DNA from: Hippopus hippopus
Taxonomy: Eukaryota > Mollusca > Bivalvia > Cardiida > Cardiidae
NCBI GenBank assembly: GCA_946811185.2
Contig: OX328112.1
Coordinates: 2,604,001 to 2,668,000, forward strand
Direction of reading: 5' to 3'
DNA length: 64,000 nucleotides
Shown: positions 33,341-43,904 of the stretch, piece after piece
Numbering within the stretch: position 1 is the stretch's first letter
How the letters are laid out: every line of letters begins with the position of its first letter
Translations under genes and position numbers: made by a program
The notes under the pieces: generated by a model
Told to the model about the DNA's origin: nothing
Databases searched by the model: none
What the model saw: only the letters and a program-made list of their open reading frames with translations

Positions 33341-34283
33341 CAGGGTTCGCACAGGCTTGAAAAGTACTTGAAAATGAAGGGCAGTCTTGAAAAGTCCTTG
33401 AAAACAAAATTTGCCTTGAAAAGTGCTTGAAAACTGGCCATACACCTTGAAAAGTACTTGAATTTCACTTTTTCTTGTATTCAAGACATTTGAAATCGGC
33501 CTAAAAGTCAATAGTGGACTTTCTAGAAGGAAATCGGCACGTTTTAAGCAATGACAGACGTGCAAGAGCGCCACAATAAAAATGGGCGAATGTGCTGGGG
33601 GCGAAAATGAAGTTCGAACATACATGGTCTGAATGTTTGTACTTGTATGTTTGGGTTGCCTCCCTTGCTGACTGGTTTTCGTTCGATTGCATCATTTTTA
33701 TCCGTGAAAAAAGTCAATTCCAATATCCAGACTAAGTAAAACCAAAATGGCGCTGAAACGATTACTAAGGAGCCTGAAATCAACTTTCAAACTTTTTTCT
33801 TTATCGTAATGGGAAAGTGTATCTATAGCAGAGACAGGCCGAAAGGGTATCCGTGGGTAAAGGAAACGAACATATCAGGCGCACTGTCTAGCATGTAGGA
33901 AAGATATCGATGTGGCACGGATGGGTGAAAGTGCCTTGCGGTCACATGCAAAGGGAGAGGGGCGCAAGAAACTACAGAAGTCTATGTCCAGGATTTTCAC
34001 AAATGTCTTTGTTAAAGAGGAAACCAAGGTTAATAAAACACAAACTGCGACCACATCTTCCGCCCCAGGTGACAAGCTGATAGTACCCCCACCCCCAATA
34101 GCTACCGTTGCTGGGCCTGTTGCATCATCTAGTGCTCCTATTATTGCTAACTTTGTATCCAAAAATGATGTACTGACTTCACGAATATGTGTAGATATTA
34201 TTTATAAATTAGTCCTTGAAAACGTAAAGATTTGTCCTTGAAAAGTCCTTGAATTTTACTTGGCCTTGCCTGTATGAACCCTG
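33341..34283. mobile_element. hAT-like TIR element
   Basis: 16-bp ends CAGGGTTCGCACAGGC and GCCTGTATGAACCCTG (14 of 16 paired). Subterminal CTTGAAAAGTACTTGAA repeats occur four times on the left (33357-33472) and twice on the right (34213-34255). Flanks AACTAC / GTCTAC hint at an eroded duplication. Interior carries a broken BED-type zinc finger, common in hAT transposases. Confidence 0.7.
33809..34241 (+). pseudogene. BED-type zinc-finger N-terminus of a hAT-family protein, broken
   Basis: From the ATG at 33809 a frame reads MGKCIYSRDRPKGYPWVKE, an aromatic-rich lead-in usual before BED fingers, and stops near 33896. The neighbouring frame (33890 onward, open to 34241) continues with YQAHCLACRKDIDVARMGE then SALRSHAKGEGRKK. 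That is Cys-x2-Cys and the first His in the expected spacing, but Arg stands where the second zinc-binding His would be. A ~1-bp frame change therefore splits the finger. The remaining ~65 codons are Ser/Thr/Pro-rich linker (TATTSSAPGDKLIVPPPP). No catalytic domain follows. The lesion plus lost ligand make it a pseudogene of a transposase or a domesticated relative. Confidence 0.6.
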
Positions 34284-35896
34284 AGTCTACTCTGAGTTCA
34301 TGTCATCTCTATCTACTACCATAACAAAATGCAGGACAACATGTTTCACCCAGATTGACCATGCAACACCAGAGTTATATACCATTGTTTTTTTTTTAAT
34401 GCTGTGTCATGGAAAAAGGGGGTTTGATGTATATTTTCACTTTGGACCAATATCTCTTTAACTACAAGATAAAATGTCATGAAACTTCATCTTTATGTTG
34501 TTTATAAAACACCAGACAGTTGATATTTGTCTTTTTTCATGAAATGCCAAGTCATGATAAAAGGGGGCTAAATGTATAATTTCATCATGGAATCATGACC
34601 ATCTGTTCTTCCGTCTTTCAGGACAGATATCTTCTAAAACCCTTGAAAAAAAATAATAGATATTGATACACATGTTCATGTGACGTCTTCCGCTATTTAT
34701 ATTTTGTTCCTTTTTTTGATATTCAATACTGTGTCATAGAAAAAGGGGGCTTCATGTATATTTCCATTAGGGATCAATATCTCTTTAACTCGAAATCCTT
34801 GACAAAAATTTATGGAACCTCATACATGTGTTCCTTATGATAGTCCACCAATATCATTATTTTAGCTTTTTTGATTAAATGTTGTGTCATGGTAAAAGGG
34901 GGCTTGACATTTATTTTCATTATGGACCAATGTCTTTTTAATTTCAGGACAAAATGTTATAAAACTTCGTCTCTAGGTTGTTTATCACAAGCCACAGACA
35001 ATAAGTGTTTCTTTTTATTTCATAAAATGCCACATCACGAAAAAAGGGGGCTAAATGTATAATATCTGTATGTATAAGTCCTTGATGAAAATTAATAAAA
35101 CTTCATGCATGTCTTCCTTTGGATAGTGGGTTACTACAATTTTTTTCTATACATTATGACATGTCATAGAAAAAGGGGGCTTGATGTATATTTTCATTAT
35201 TTCTTTTCATTGATTGAAATACATAGTTATGCAAAAAGGGGACTTAAGGTATAATCTCATTGTGGACCACTTATATATTTTTTATTTATTGAAATGCTGT
35301 GCCATGCGATAAGGGGGCTTAATGTATAATTTCATCATTGACCAATAACAAAAAGGCCACATGTACATGCAAAACACAATACCTCTAATACGGTATGTTT
35401 GTAATGGAAAAGAGTCTTTTTCAGCGGGGGATATCATTTCAACAAAATTGCTTGTTTTTATAGCATCAGGTCTTTCCAAGTCGCATTGCCAAAGATAAGG
35501 ACCCATTTGATCACACATTTTTTCTGTCTTGTTACGCTAACGTCATATTTTGGGTTTGCATGAATATCATTGGTACCTTTTCATGTGATAGAAATTTACC
35601 TTTGACAAAGGTAAATGTCATTTTTCTCGGGGTGGTTAGAAATTTTGGTTTGTTTTTGTGGTTATGAGAAAAGGCGTAAAAGTTACAAAAACTATCTAAA
35701 GAAAGGCTTGATTATTTGAAATATTTAATTGAAAATCCAAGAACTCACATGATCAAAACAGGAACATTTACAAAAAATAACCTTTCGATATGATATTGTT
35801 CAAATGCTATAAATGAATGAATCAAATAGGGACAGATAAAATCTCTGTCTTTCCATGACTTATAAGACCTAAGCAGTTTGATAATGTAATTATCAT

Positions 35897-36128
35897 TTGA
35901 CCCTTTACCACACAATCCCAACTTTTAATGACCTTAAGGAAGAAGCCTTTTGAAAACATTGTGGGAAAAGGAGAAAATGCTGGTTACCAGCATTTTCTCC
36001 TTTTCCCACAATGTTTTCTACCCTAGTATCAAAGAAAAATTGCATCATTTTAGCCATTATGAAATTGTAGTCTGCAAATGCTTTCAATTTGGATAGGTCT
36101 GAAATTTTGTTGTCTGGTAAAGAGTTAA
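35897..36128 (-). mobile_element. TTAA-1 hairpin MITE, complete
   Basis: TTGACCCTTTACCACACAAT … GTCTGGTAAAGAGTTAA; the left TTAA is mutated to TTGA; hairpin arms are perfect. Confidence 0.88.
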
Positions 36129-36129
36129 A

Positions 36130-37260
36130 GGTGGGTATTTAGATTTTTCACATCTCACCAAATTAAAAAATATATATATCACTGAAATTTATATGAAAAA
36201 AGAATACAAATCATCAATAATTAAGAATCATAAAATTACAAAAAAAAAATTTTTTTTGATGGTGTTCCCTTAAAAGGTTACGTAGCCTCTTAAGGTATTT
36301 TTAGATTTTGCGCCAGAAATCAAAAAAGCATTGTGAGAATGTCAAGTGACTGGCATGTGACTAATGACGCTTAAATTCCATAACATAACAAACATGTAAT
36401 TATTTTCCATAATGTCTTCTTCTAGAACGTGTTTTCCGTCAGTGTCGACGTGGGCCGTAGTAAATCTCTAATTTCTCTTGTTGTCGGATGGTTTTCGACT
36501 ACTGGGGTTTTATGAATGAAAATTAAAAGGCTTTTGGAGTCTAAGGATGATTTTTTTGTATTTTTGTAAAATTTTCGTCCCAAAATCTGAAGGGCCACCT
36601 TTAAAGCAAAAGTTGGAATTTTTTTAATTTTTACTGGTATACTGTTAACCACTGAGACAAGCATTTACCAGTTAAACAAATATATCATCATATAATTTTC
36701 ATTTCATTTTTGTATTCAGCATAAAATTTTACATCACATCAGTGACAACAAAAATATTCCATGGAAGAACTAAAACTGTCATCAGTGCTTCAGTAAGTTG
36801 GCATTCAGAGAGTTGAGGCATTGCAACTTTTGAAAAACTGATAAATGTTTTGTGTTTTTCTTTCTGGAAGGATAGTGAAGAAAGTATTGAGATGTTCTTT
36901 TACCGATTTCATATTTGGTCGGACAGTGCTCGGGCATATCATGCAAAACATTTTTTGTGAGGAGTAATGTAAAACTAAGGCAAACAGTGGCCATATTGAC
37001 CCATCATTTGATAGACAAACATCCCTGCATTGCATGGTATACATGTTAAATGTTTATGGCCAACAGAATGTAGCTATATGAAAAGAAACATGCAGTTTCT
37101 TTGCATTTTAGTGTGGAATTTTCTTATATTTTTTTAATTCCTCATATATTTCCCATATGAGGGTAGTTGCATATATTTGGTTCATTTCATCCCTTCAAAA
37201 TATTCTCCCTTGCAAAAATACATTTTTCAAGTGTTAAAATCCAGTCTGTGAAGGCTGCAA
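36130..37260. other. No supported gene
   Basis: Minus-strand frames at 36422-36664 and 36782-37044 are open but unconvincing; the second contains FCMICPSTVRPNMKSVKEH, faintly like a C2H2/hAT-type N-terminus. Confidence 0.35.
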
Positions 37261-37264
37261 AATA

Positions 37265-39441
37265 GGTTTTTAGGTTTTTTGATCTATTGTGATCACTTAC
37301 CATCCGTCGGTGTCCGTCCGTCCGTTGTCCGTCTGTCCGTCCGTTGTCCGTCCGTTCACATTTTTTTGTTTACACTCTAGTATCTACAAATATTAACCAA
37401 TCAGCACCAAACTTGGTCAAAATATATATGACCATAAGATCTCAGATGAGTTCAATTATGGGTCTAATTGGACCAGAACAACTGGAGTTATTAGCCCTTG
37501 AATTAGAAAATTTGCTATATTTGACTTTGTTTACACTCTAGCATCTACAAATATCAACCAATCAGCACCAAACTTGGTCAAAATGTATATGACCATACGA
37601 TCTCGGATGAGTTTGAAAGTGGGTCTAATCAGACCAGAACAACTGGAGTTATTTGCCCTTAAATTAGAAAAATTACTATATTTGACTTTGTTTACACTAG
37701 CATCTACAATTATTACCCAACCAGCACCAAACTTGGTCAAAATATATGTGATTATAAGATCTCAGATGAGTTCGATTATGGGTCTAATTCGACCAGAACA
37801 ACTGGAGTTATTTGCCCTTGAATTAGAAAAATTACTATATTTGACTTTGTTTACACTCTAGCATCTACAATTTTTTATCAGTCAGCATCAAACTTGGTCA
37901 AAATACTTATGACCATAAGATCTCAGATGAGTTTGATTATGGGTCTTATCGGACCAGAACGACTGGAGTTATTTGCCCTTGAATTAGAAAGTTCTATAGA
38001 ATAGTTCTTTGTCCAGAGCATAACTTTGTCATCTCCAGTCCGATTGACTTGAAACTTGGCATTTGTGTTTGTTGCAATAATAGGGAGTGCAGTGTGAAAG
38101 AACCATAACTCTACCTCGTACTGCCTATGAGTTATTTCCCTTTGATCATCATTTTTACAGCATTTTCTGCTTGTCCGGAATATAACTTTGTCATCTCTAG
38201 CCTGAACATCTTCAAATTTGGTATGCATGATTGTTGAAAAATTACGGAGTGCAGTGTACAAGAACCATAACTCTTCCTAGCATGAATTTTGAGTTATTCC
38301 CTCTTTGACCTCCATTTTTATAGCATTTCTTGCTTGTCTCGAGCAAAATTTTGTCATCTTAAGTAGGAATGACTTGAAATATGGTATGCTTATTTGATGC
38401 AATATTTGGAAGTGTAGTGCACAAGGATTGTAACTGTACCTCGTGCTGTCTTTGAGTTATTTTCCTTTGATCGTCATTTTTACAGCATTTAGTGCTTGTC
38501 CCGAATATAAGTTTGTCATCTCAAGTCAGAACGACATCAAACTTGGTATGCATGTTTGTTGCAATATTACCGAGTACTGTACGCAAGAACAATAACTCTA
38601 CCTAGCGCAGATTTTGAGTAATTCCACTTTGATCTTCATTTTTAGCTCCACTGGCCGAAGGTTAGCGAGCTATTGTCATGGCGTTGTGTCCGTCGTGCGT
38701 CCGTCCGTCCGTCCATCCGTCCATCCGTTCATTCGTTCGTCCGTGCGTGCGTCCGTAAACTTTTTCTTTAAAAAACTTCTCCTCAGAAACTATTGACTGG
38801 ATTTTTACCAAATTTCACAGGAATGTTCCTTTGGTGGTTCTCTTTCAAATTCCTCCAAATAATTGTGTTCCATGAAGAATTCTGGTTGCCATGGCAACCA
38901 AAGTAAAAAACCTTTAAAAATCTCCTCCTCCCAAACCGCTATTTCAATAGCATTATTATTTTGCAGGAATGTTCCTTAGATACAGGTTTACAGAATTCCT
39001 TAAAAAAAAAATGATCTGTCAAAAAACATGGCTTTTATGGGAGACTCATTTTCCTTTTATGGTATAAAGTAAAATCTTTGAAAAATTTCTTCTCTAAAAC
39101 TATTCATTGGATTTCATTGTTGTTTTGCAGGTAAGTTCCTATGGTGGTTGTCTACCAAATTGTTTCTTCAGTGACCTAAAATGCAGGATTGAATGATAAT
39201 TGTTAAAAACTTCCTTTCGCCATTATAGAAATATCAGGCCTGTGGAGCGATACAGGCGCTCAAGCGCCTCTAGTTACAGTATTTCTTGCTTGTCCGGAAT
39301 GGAACTTTGAAGTCTCAAGTCAAATTGACTCGAGACTTGGTAAACATGTTTGTTGCAGTACCTGCCCTTTGCAATTATTTATAACTCCTCGACGAATGGT
39401 GGTGGGATGGGCATATCTTGCGACAATTTGCCGCTCTTGTT
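37265..39441 (+). mobile_element. Pearl/Helentron-associated-like element, chimeric, with nested element
   Basis: The head has GTCCGTCCGTCCGTTGTCCG. Then four 159-161-bp cores follow (ACACTCTAG/ACACTAG at 37372, 37533, 37694 and 37853) containing ACCAGAACAACTGGAGTTAT. Near 38000 it switches to about four diverged copies of the 162-bp core seen at 1045-1761. After the nested element (38644-39273) it ends exactly like the 0.3-2.0 kb element: GCGACAATTTGCCGC, TCTTGTTT. Confidence 0.78.
38644..39273 (+). mobile_element. Pearl-like element inserted at a TT site
   Basis: Starts AGCTCCACTGGCCGAAGG, then GTCCGTCCGTCCGTCCATCC and cores with TGGTTGCCATGGCAACC. Ends GTGGAGCGATAC, hairpin AGGCGCTCAAGCGCCT, then CTAGT. 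GCTCCAC at the left is inverted as GTGGAGC just before the hairpin. The host sequence (ACTTTGATCTTCATTTTTACAGTATTTC in the 0.3-2.0 kb element, given here only as GATCTTCATTTTTACAG) is interrupted within its T-run with at most TT duplicated. Confidence 0.85.
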
Positions 39442-39444
39442 TCA

Positions 39445-39552
39445 TTATCGTTTGGCCTTGAACCTCAATATTTGGTATTTATCTTCATTGTAGACCTTTA
39501 CTGCTTAGTACTCAGGTGAGCGATATAGGACCATCATGGTCCTCTTGTTTAT
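39445..39552 (+). mobile_element. Pearl-like element, 3' end only
   Basis: ACTCAGGTGAGCGATATAGG, hairpin GGACCATCATGGTCC, then TCTTGTTT; same end type as 49326-50900. Confidence 0.75.
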
Positions 39553-39825
39553 AGTGTTTCTTCACTTTTGAAAGAACATTGTTCTTGTAAAACTTACCTG
39601 TAACTGTTTGGCAGTTCGGTACAGGAATTTGAGGAATTGGACTGTCTGAATTAAAAAATGTGGCATATAAAACTTTTCCAGCACTTCATTTTCTTTTGCT
39701 ATGATCAGCCTAGCCCGGTCTTTGGGCAGCAACTGTTTTATTATGGATGTGTCTGGGGCTCAAAATAATAAGTCCAGGTTTCATCACCTGTGAAGAGTTC
39801 TGATATTTTGCCCTTGTCATAATTT
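39553..39825 (-). pseudogene. mariner-type transposase fragment
   Basis: On the minus strand, with two frames and several stops, the sequence reads ISELFTGDETWTYYFEPQ, then GKVLYATFFNSDSPIPQIPV and TVTGKFYKNN. This is the segment around the first catalytic Asp (TGDE[ST]W) of mariner-family DDD transposases and the strand region after it. The later catalytic Asp motifs are absent because the sequence ends at the 3' end of a pearl-like element (39552). TAA interrupts after the EPQTHP stretch, and two more stops follow. It is flanked on both sides by pearl-like pieces, so it is probably a relic into which these inserted. No terminal repeats found. Confidence 0.72.
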
Positions 39826-39826
39826 A

Positions 39827-40160
39827 TAGGTCCACTGGCTGAAGGCCAGCGGGCTTATGTCATGGCCCAGTGTCTGTCGTGCGTCCGTGTGTGCATTAAC
39901 TTTTATTTCAAACATCTTTTCTAAAACTACCCATCCAAATTTGATGAAACTTCACAGGAATTATCCTGCAATGGTCCTCTTCAGAATTTTTTGAAAGAAT
40001 TTGATTCCTTCAAAAACTCTGGTTGCCATGGCAACAAAACTGAAAAATATTGAACATTTTTAAAAATCTTCTCTGAAACCATAGGGCCCAGGGCTACTTA
40101 ATTTGGCATGTAGCTTTACCTTATGGACCTTTAACAAGTTTCTTCATATTATAGGCCCAG
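39827..40160 (+). mobile_element. Pearl-like element, 5' part
   Basis: ATAGGTCCACTGGCTGAAGG, GTCTGTCGTGCGTCCGTGTG, then one core including CTGGTTGCCATGGCAAC, shared with the 38.6-39.3 kb element. 3' end not found. Confidence 0.65.
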
Positions 40161-40430
40161 GGTCAAAATTGGCTTCATTCCAGGCATCACAAGTTTAACA
40201 TGGGCTTGCTTATATAGTCACTTCCATTTAAATATTAATCACGGGAAATAACTGATAAGCTAGGTTAATGTACAATGTCATCCATCCGTAGGTATTGCCT
40301 TCTTCATTTAACCTGATCCTGACCTTTATGCTGAATATATAAGTAGGCATATAAATAGAACTCTATTATTCAGAATGTGACATATACATGTGAAGGTAAT
40401 TATATACACAGGTAATCAATTTAACCCTTA

Positions 40431-40954
40431 GCCTACAAAGCACAACTGAAGGCACTTTTTGCAGTCAGTCTAGATCAAGTTCAAACTGCACAAAATGTGC
40501 AATCTGATCTTGGATCTACACTGACCGATGAGCAGATATTTCCCTAAAAAGATAACTTTGAAATTGCAATATTTGCTTTTTTCACTATTGACCCGAAAGT
40601 CTCAATTACTTATCTAGTAAGTCTAGCCCCGGTAGCTCAGTTGGTAGCGTGCAGGACTTGAGAACAGGGGTCCAGGGTTTGATCCCTGGCTACGACCCCT
40701 GGCTCGGCCAATTTCTTTCCGAGGATTGGTGATAGTCACTGCGACAGGATTCATTCCTCTCCCACTGCTGACCATTGTTTTGACGATGATTATGTGGGAA
40801 AGCAGCCAGTGGCTTGGAAAAGAAATTGTGCGAAGTACTGGTAAAAGAGACTCCAGGAAAGCATGGATAGGTGCACTGGCCACCGCGATATAACTGAAAT
40901 AATGTTGAAAACGGCGTTAAACACTATACAATCAAAACTTACCTAGTAAGTTAA
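40431..40954 (+). mobile_element. TTAA-2 MITE split by a SINE near its right end
   Basis: TTAACCCTTAGCCTACAAAG; core GTCTAGATCAAGTTCAAACT / AATCTGATCTTGGATCTACA. Closes after the SINE with CTAGTAAGTTAAGGGG. Confidence 0.82.
40608..40951 (+). mobile_element. Meta-type SINE, full length, 15-bp duplication
   Basis: ACTTATCTAGTAAGT and ACTTACCTAGTAAGT flank a copy with a well-preserved A box (GGTAGCTCAGTTGGTAGCG), B box (GGGTTTGATCCCTGG) and core. One mismatch between the duplicates suggests moderate age. Confidence 0.92.
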
Positions 40955-41310
40955 GGGGTGATTGGCTTAAACCACATGAAATATTTCCAAGACGATTCAG
41001 GACATATGCTGAGCGATGCCGAGGGTAAAAATAGAATATTATTTTATGTGAATGATTTTGACCTGGGTCAGGTTAAATGAAGTGGATAATATATGCACTG
41101 GTACATGTATTATAGTACACATTTATGAAACAAATTAATCTGTTGTTTTTGTAATCTACTCTGGACTCCTTGATTTCATGGTTTACAGCTGCACAAAAAG
41201 ACCAATTAGAAAAAAAAAAATTAACGTATAAGCCGCTTTTTCTTATAGGCGGCACCCTTGAAAATTTCCACATTTTTTAACAGATAGGCCTGGGCCTATT
41301 GTCCGGAAAA

Positions 41311-41521
41311 TACAGTAAGTGGGTGGAAATTTTTGCATCATGGTAATTTTTGCAATTTCCCAAATTTGAAAAATTCGCAAAAGATTCTGGTCATATATTT
41401 TACCACAAGTATACCAACAAATAACGAGTGTGTTGAATTCGCAAAAATGTTCATGTACAAAATGTCATCAATCGTTAATTAACAAATTTTTCGACAAACG
41501 TATATATCCACATATACAGTA
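41311..41521. mobile_element. TA-ended MITE (Tc1/mariner-like), family E
   Basis: TACAGTAAGTGGGTGGAAAT … TATATCCACATATACAGTA, internal GAAAAATTCGCAAAAG and ACCACAAGTATACCAACAAA. Same order of words at 45568-45759. Confidence 0.7.
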
Positions 41522-41531
41522 CATGACTGCA

Positions 41532-41745
41532 CTAACTCTTTGGCTGCAAAGCGTGACTCACTGACCTTTTGTGGACAGTGTAGATCAAGATCAGACTGCA
41601 CAGAACATGCAGTCTGATCTTGATTCTAAACTGTCCAACAAGGATAATGAATTTTCCCCCCAAAATACCTTTGAAATAGCAACATTTAGGTTTTAACTAT
41701 CAACTTGAAAATTTCATGTTAGTTATACAGCAGGACAGTGGTTAA
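41532..41745 (+). mobile_element. TTAA-2 MITE sharing TTAA with a TTAA-1 copy
   Basis: CTAACTCTTTGGCTGCAAAG … TACAGCAGGACAGTGGTTAA; core perfectly inverted (GTGTAGATCAAGATCAGACT). Confidence 0.82.
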
Positions 41746-41969
41746 CTCTTTACCAAATGACAAAACTATGGCTTGAACCAAATTGAAAGCATTTGCAGGC
41801 AACAAATAAGATGTTGCTAAAATGATGATTTTTGTGTTTCATAGATAGAAAACATTGTGGGAAAAGGAGAAAATGCTGGTTACCAGCATTTTCTCCTTTT
41901 CCCACAATGTTTTCTATAGGCTTCTTTCTCAGGGTCGTTCAAAGTCGGGATTGTGTGGTAAAGGGTTAA
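41742..41969 (+). mobile_element. TTAA-1 hairpin MITE, complete
   Basis: TTAACTCTTTACCAAATGAC … GTGTGGTAAAGGGTTAA. Confidence 0.9.
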
Positions 41970-42057
41970 CTCATAATAAACCTATCAAAACAAAATTTCG
42001 TGCCAGTGTTCAAAACTTGCATGTTAAAATTTCCGTGTGATAACATATGGCCATGCA

Positions 42058-42801
42058 GTGTTGTTCCTAGGCCAAAAATATTGGGGGACAAGGGCGTCCC
42101 CCTGGGTAAAATCTTAGGGGACATTCTGTAAAACAGAGGGACAAAGATCACTTCAAACAAAGTTGACTTCATGCCTGTAAAGTATACTTATATGCATATT
42201 ACTACAACCCTCGTTGCAAACAAAGTTTCAAAGCAGACTCGCAACAAACCTGACATACCCATTGGAATCATTCATTCATACCCATATGAATTCGCCTGGC
42301 CACTCCTGAAATTTCCTATTTTTCTTTTTGGACTTTAAACAAGATATATTTTTAGAGCTGTATTTTTGTTATTGTTGCTGATGTTGGTCAAATTTCCCAA
42401 ATATTAAATTACTTCCCTAACTAAGGAAATTTCTAGCTGACGATGTTTACACGCTATGATGCTTATAGACTGCTTAACAAAATATTGTTATATGCTATGT
42501 GGCAAGACTTTAAAAAAATGGAGGTGCAGTCTTGTAATTTTTATATACCCCTTTAGACTGGTCACCAATATTATGCTCAACAGAACATGACAACTAGTGG
42601 AAAAAAATGAGACACCGTCTACGATTTGCGCTATCCCCTATAGAACAGAACAGAATGGAGTAATGGACTGCATAATATCGGACAAAGCAGTGAGAAAATT
42701 AAGAACTTAAGCACCTGTATGGCCCGCACTTCTGTATTTTTGGGGGGACATTTTCAAAACAATTGCAGGAATCTGGCAATGGCATGGCCTAGGAACAACA
42801 C
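42058..42801. mobile_element. TIR element with perfect 16-bp ends, unknown superfamily
   Basis: GTGTTGTTCCTAGGCC at 42058-42073 and GGCCTAGGAACAACAC at 42786-42801. Inner arms also share TTGGGGGACA / TTGGGGGGACA in direct orientation. No transposase frame. A possible eroded flanking repeat TGGCCATG / TGTCATG. Confidence 0.6.
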
Positions 42802-42968
42802 GTGTCATGTGGTATGGAGGCTAATTGGTGACACAATTAAATTGATGACCCTCATATTCTCCAATGATTTAGTCTTTTTTTTTTCTGTTTTTCTCGAAAG
42901 ATGCCAGTTGTATAGATATGTGGCACATAAATTCCTGTTTTACTGCCTTTAGATATTTGTATTTGCAG

Positions 42969-43085
42969 TTAGAAGCTCTTTCATGTTTCTAAAGAATCTC
43001 CACCATGCAGAAGTGCTGCTATTCACTTCGGTTTATCACTGTGGACACCTTCATGATGAATGGACCAATTTTCAAGTCATGAAAG
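42969..43085 (+). CDS. Candidate coding exon 1 of a split gene, unknown protein
   Basis: The acceptor TGTATTTGCAG (pyrimidine-rich stretch further upstream) and donor AAAG|GTAAGG bound 117 nt with one open frame, entered in phase 1 and left in phase 1. It reads …LKNLHHAEVLLFTSVYHC then GHLHDEWTNFQVMK. The other two frames stop within eight codons. An alternative acceptor (TTTCTAAAG at about 42992) would keep the same frame. The join to the candidate at 45342 is in phase and gives a new Gly codon. I do not recognise the family. No homology search could be run, so the exon is inferred from splice sites and frame only. Confidence 0.35.
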
Positions 43086-43108
43086 GTAAGGAGGGATAAT
43101 GGTGTTGT

Positions 43109-43321
43109 TTTATCTCTTTACAATAGGACGAAATATCAGACATGTCCGAAATGGGAGCATTTTGTAGACGACTTAATGGTGGCTTATGACAAATGATACA
43201 TTTCGTCTTTACAAGGATAGAAAAATTGTGGGTAAGGAGAAAATACTGGTTCCCAGTGTTCTCAAAAAGCTATGACCATTATAGGGTTGATAAAAGTCAG
43301 GATTGTGTGGTAAAGGGTGAA
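43109..43321 (+). mobile_element. TTAA-1 MITE, diverged
   Basis: TTTATCTCTTTACAATAGGA … GTGTGGTAAAGGGTGAA; most of the right hairpin arm is lost. It lies 24 bp downstream of the candidate donor site. Confidence 0.7.
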
Positions 43322-43347
43322 ATGTAAATAATTTTCTCAGTTATTTT

Positions 43348-43661
43348 ACCCCAGCAAAACGAATGTTTTCAGGGGTATACTGGAATCAGCATGTCTGTCT
43401 GTCCGTCTGTGTGTCCGTCTGTGTACAAAATACTAGTAATTTTGTGTTGCAAACTGCTCCTACAGTTTTCCTTCAATTGTATTGAAACTTTGCACATATA
43501 TTGATCATATGATGAAGTTGTGCAAGATGCAGTTTTCAATCATCTACTCCCTATGATTCAAGGGTAATCTCCCCTTGAACTTAAATTTTTTTTTGTTAAA
43601 TTGCCTATTTCTATCAAAGTGCTGGTGGGGGTATTAAGTCACATTCAGTGACAGCTCTAGT
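43348..43661 (+). mobile_element. Short pearl-like element
   Basis: ACCCCAGCAAAACGAATG, then GTCTGTCTGTCCGTCTGTGT, one core (TTGAAACTTTGCACATAT), then GTGCTGGTGGGGGT, hairpin GTCACATTCAGTGAC and AGCTCTAGTTTT. 314 bp, a minimal one-core version of the larger elements. Confidence 0.7.
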
Positions 43662-43684
43662 TTTATTTGCTTCTTTCTTGATGT

Positions 43685-43866
43685 TGAACCCTTTACCAAA
43701 TAACCCAGAGTTTTAACAAGGAATAAGGATTACTAGCATTTTCTCCTTTTCCCACAATGTTTTGCTGTCATGTGAAAAAGAGACACCATGCTAAAGTAAC
43801 ATTTGTTATCTGAAAATGCTTTTAATTGGTACAAGTTATGAATTTTGTCATCTGGTAAAGGGTTAA
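43685..43866 (-). mobile_element. TTAA-1 MITE, shortened
   Basis: TTGAACCCTTTACCAAATAA … CATCTGGTAAAGGGTTAA; left hairpin arm deleted. Confidence 0.75.
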
Positions 43867-43904
43867 ACTTAGATCGGGTCTATTTGTTAAGTATCTGTTG
43901 TTAG

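Larger units (their letters stand above)
33076..35390 (+). mobile_element. Pearl-like element with degenerate AAAAGGGGGCTT tandem units, interrupted by a hAT-like element
   Basis: The head ATTATCCCCTGCCAAAGGCG is followed by CCGTCTGTCTGTGTGTCCGT and the AACTTCGTGAAACTTTA word. After the hAT-like insertion (33341-34283), TCATGRWAAAAGGGGGCTT recurs at about 34407, 34552, 34733, 34886, 35034, 35164, 35230 and 35301, mostly 130-180 bp apart. The 3' end is not defined. Confidence 0.6.

Noticed and set aside
9800..36000. Centre base of the TTAA-1 palindrome (GGTTACC versus GGTAACC) as an orientation marker
   Set aside because: Most plus copies have TTACC and most minus copies TAACC, but the copies at 10975 and 35897 break the rule.
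36782..37044. Possible zinc-finger/hAT N-terminus (FCMICPSTVRPNMKSV)
   Set aside because: Only one Cys pair and a single His fit, two frames are needed, and no termini or further domain are nearby.
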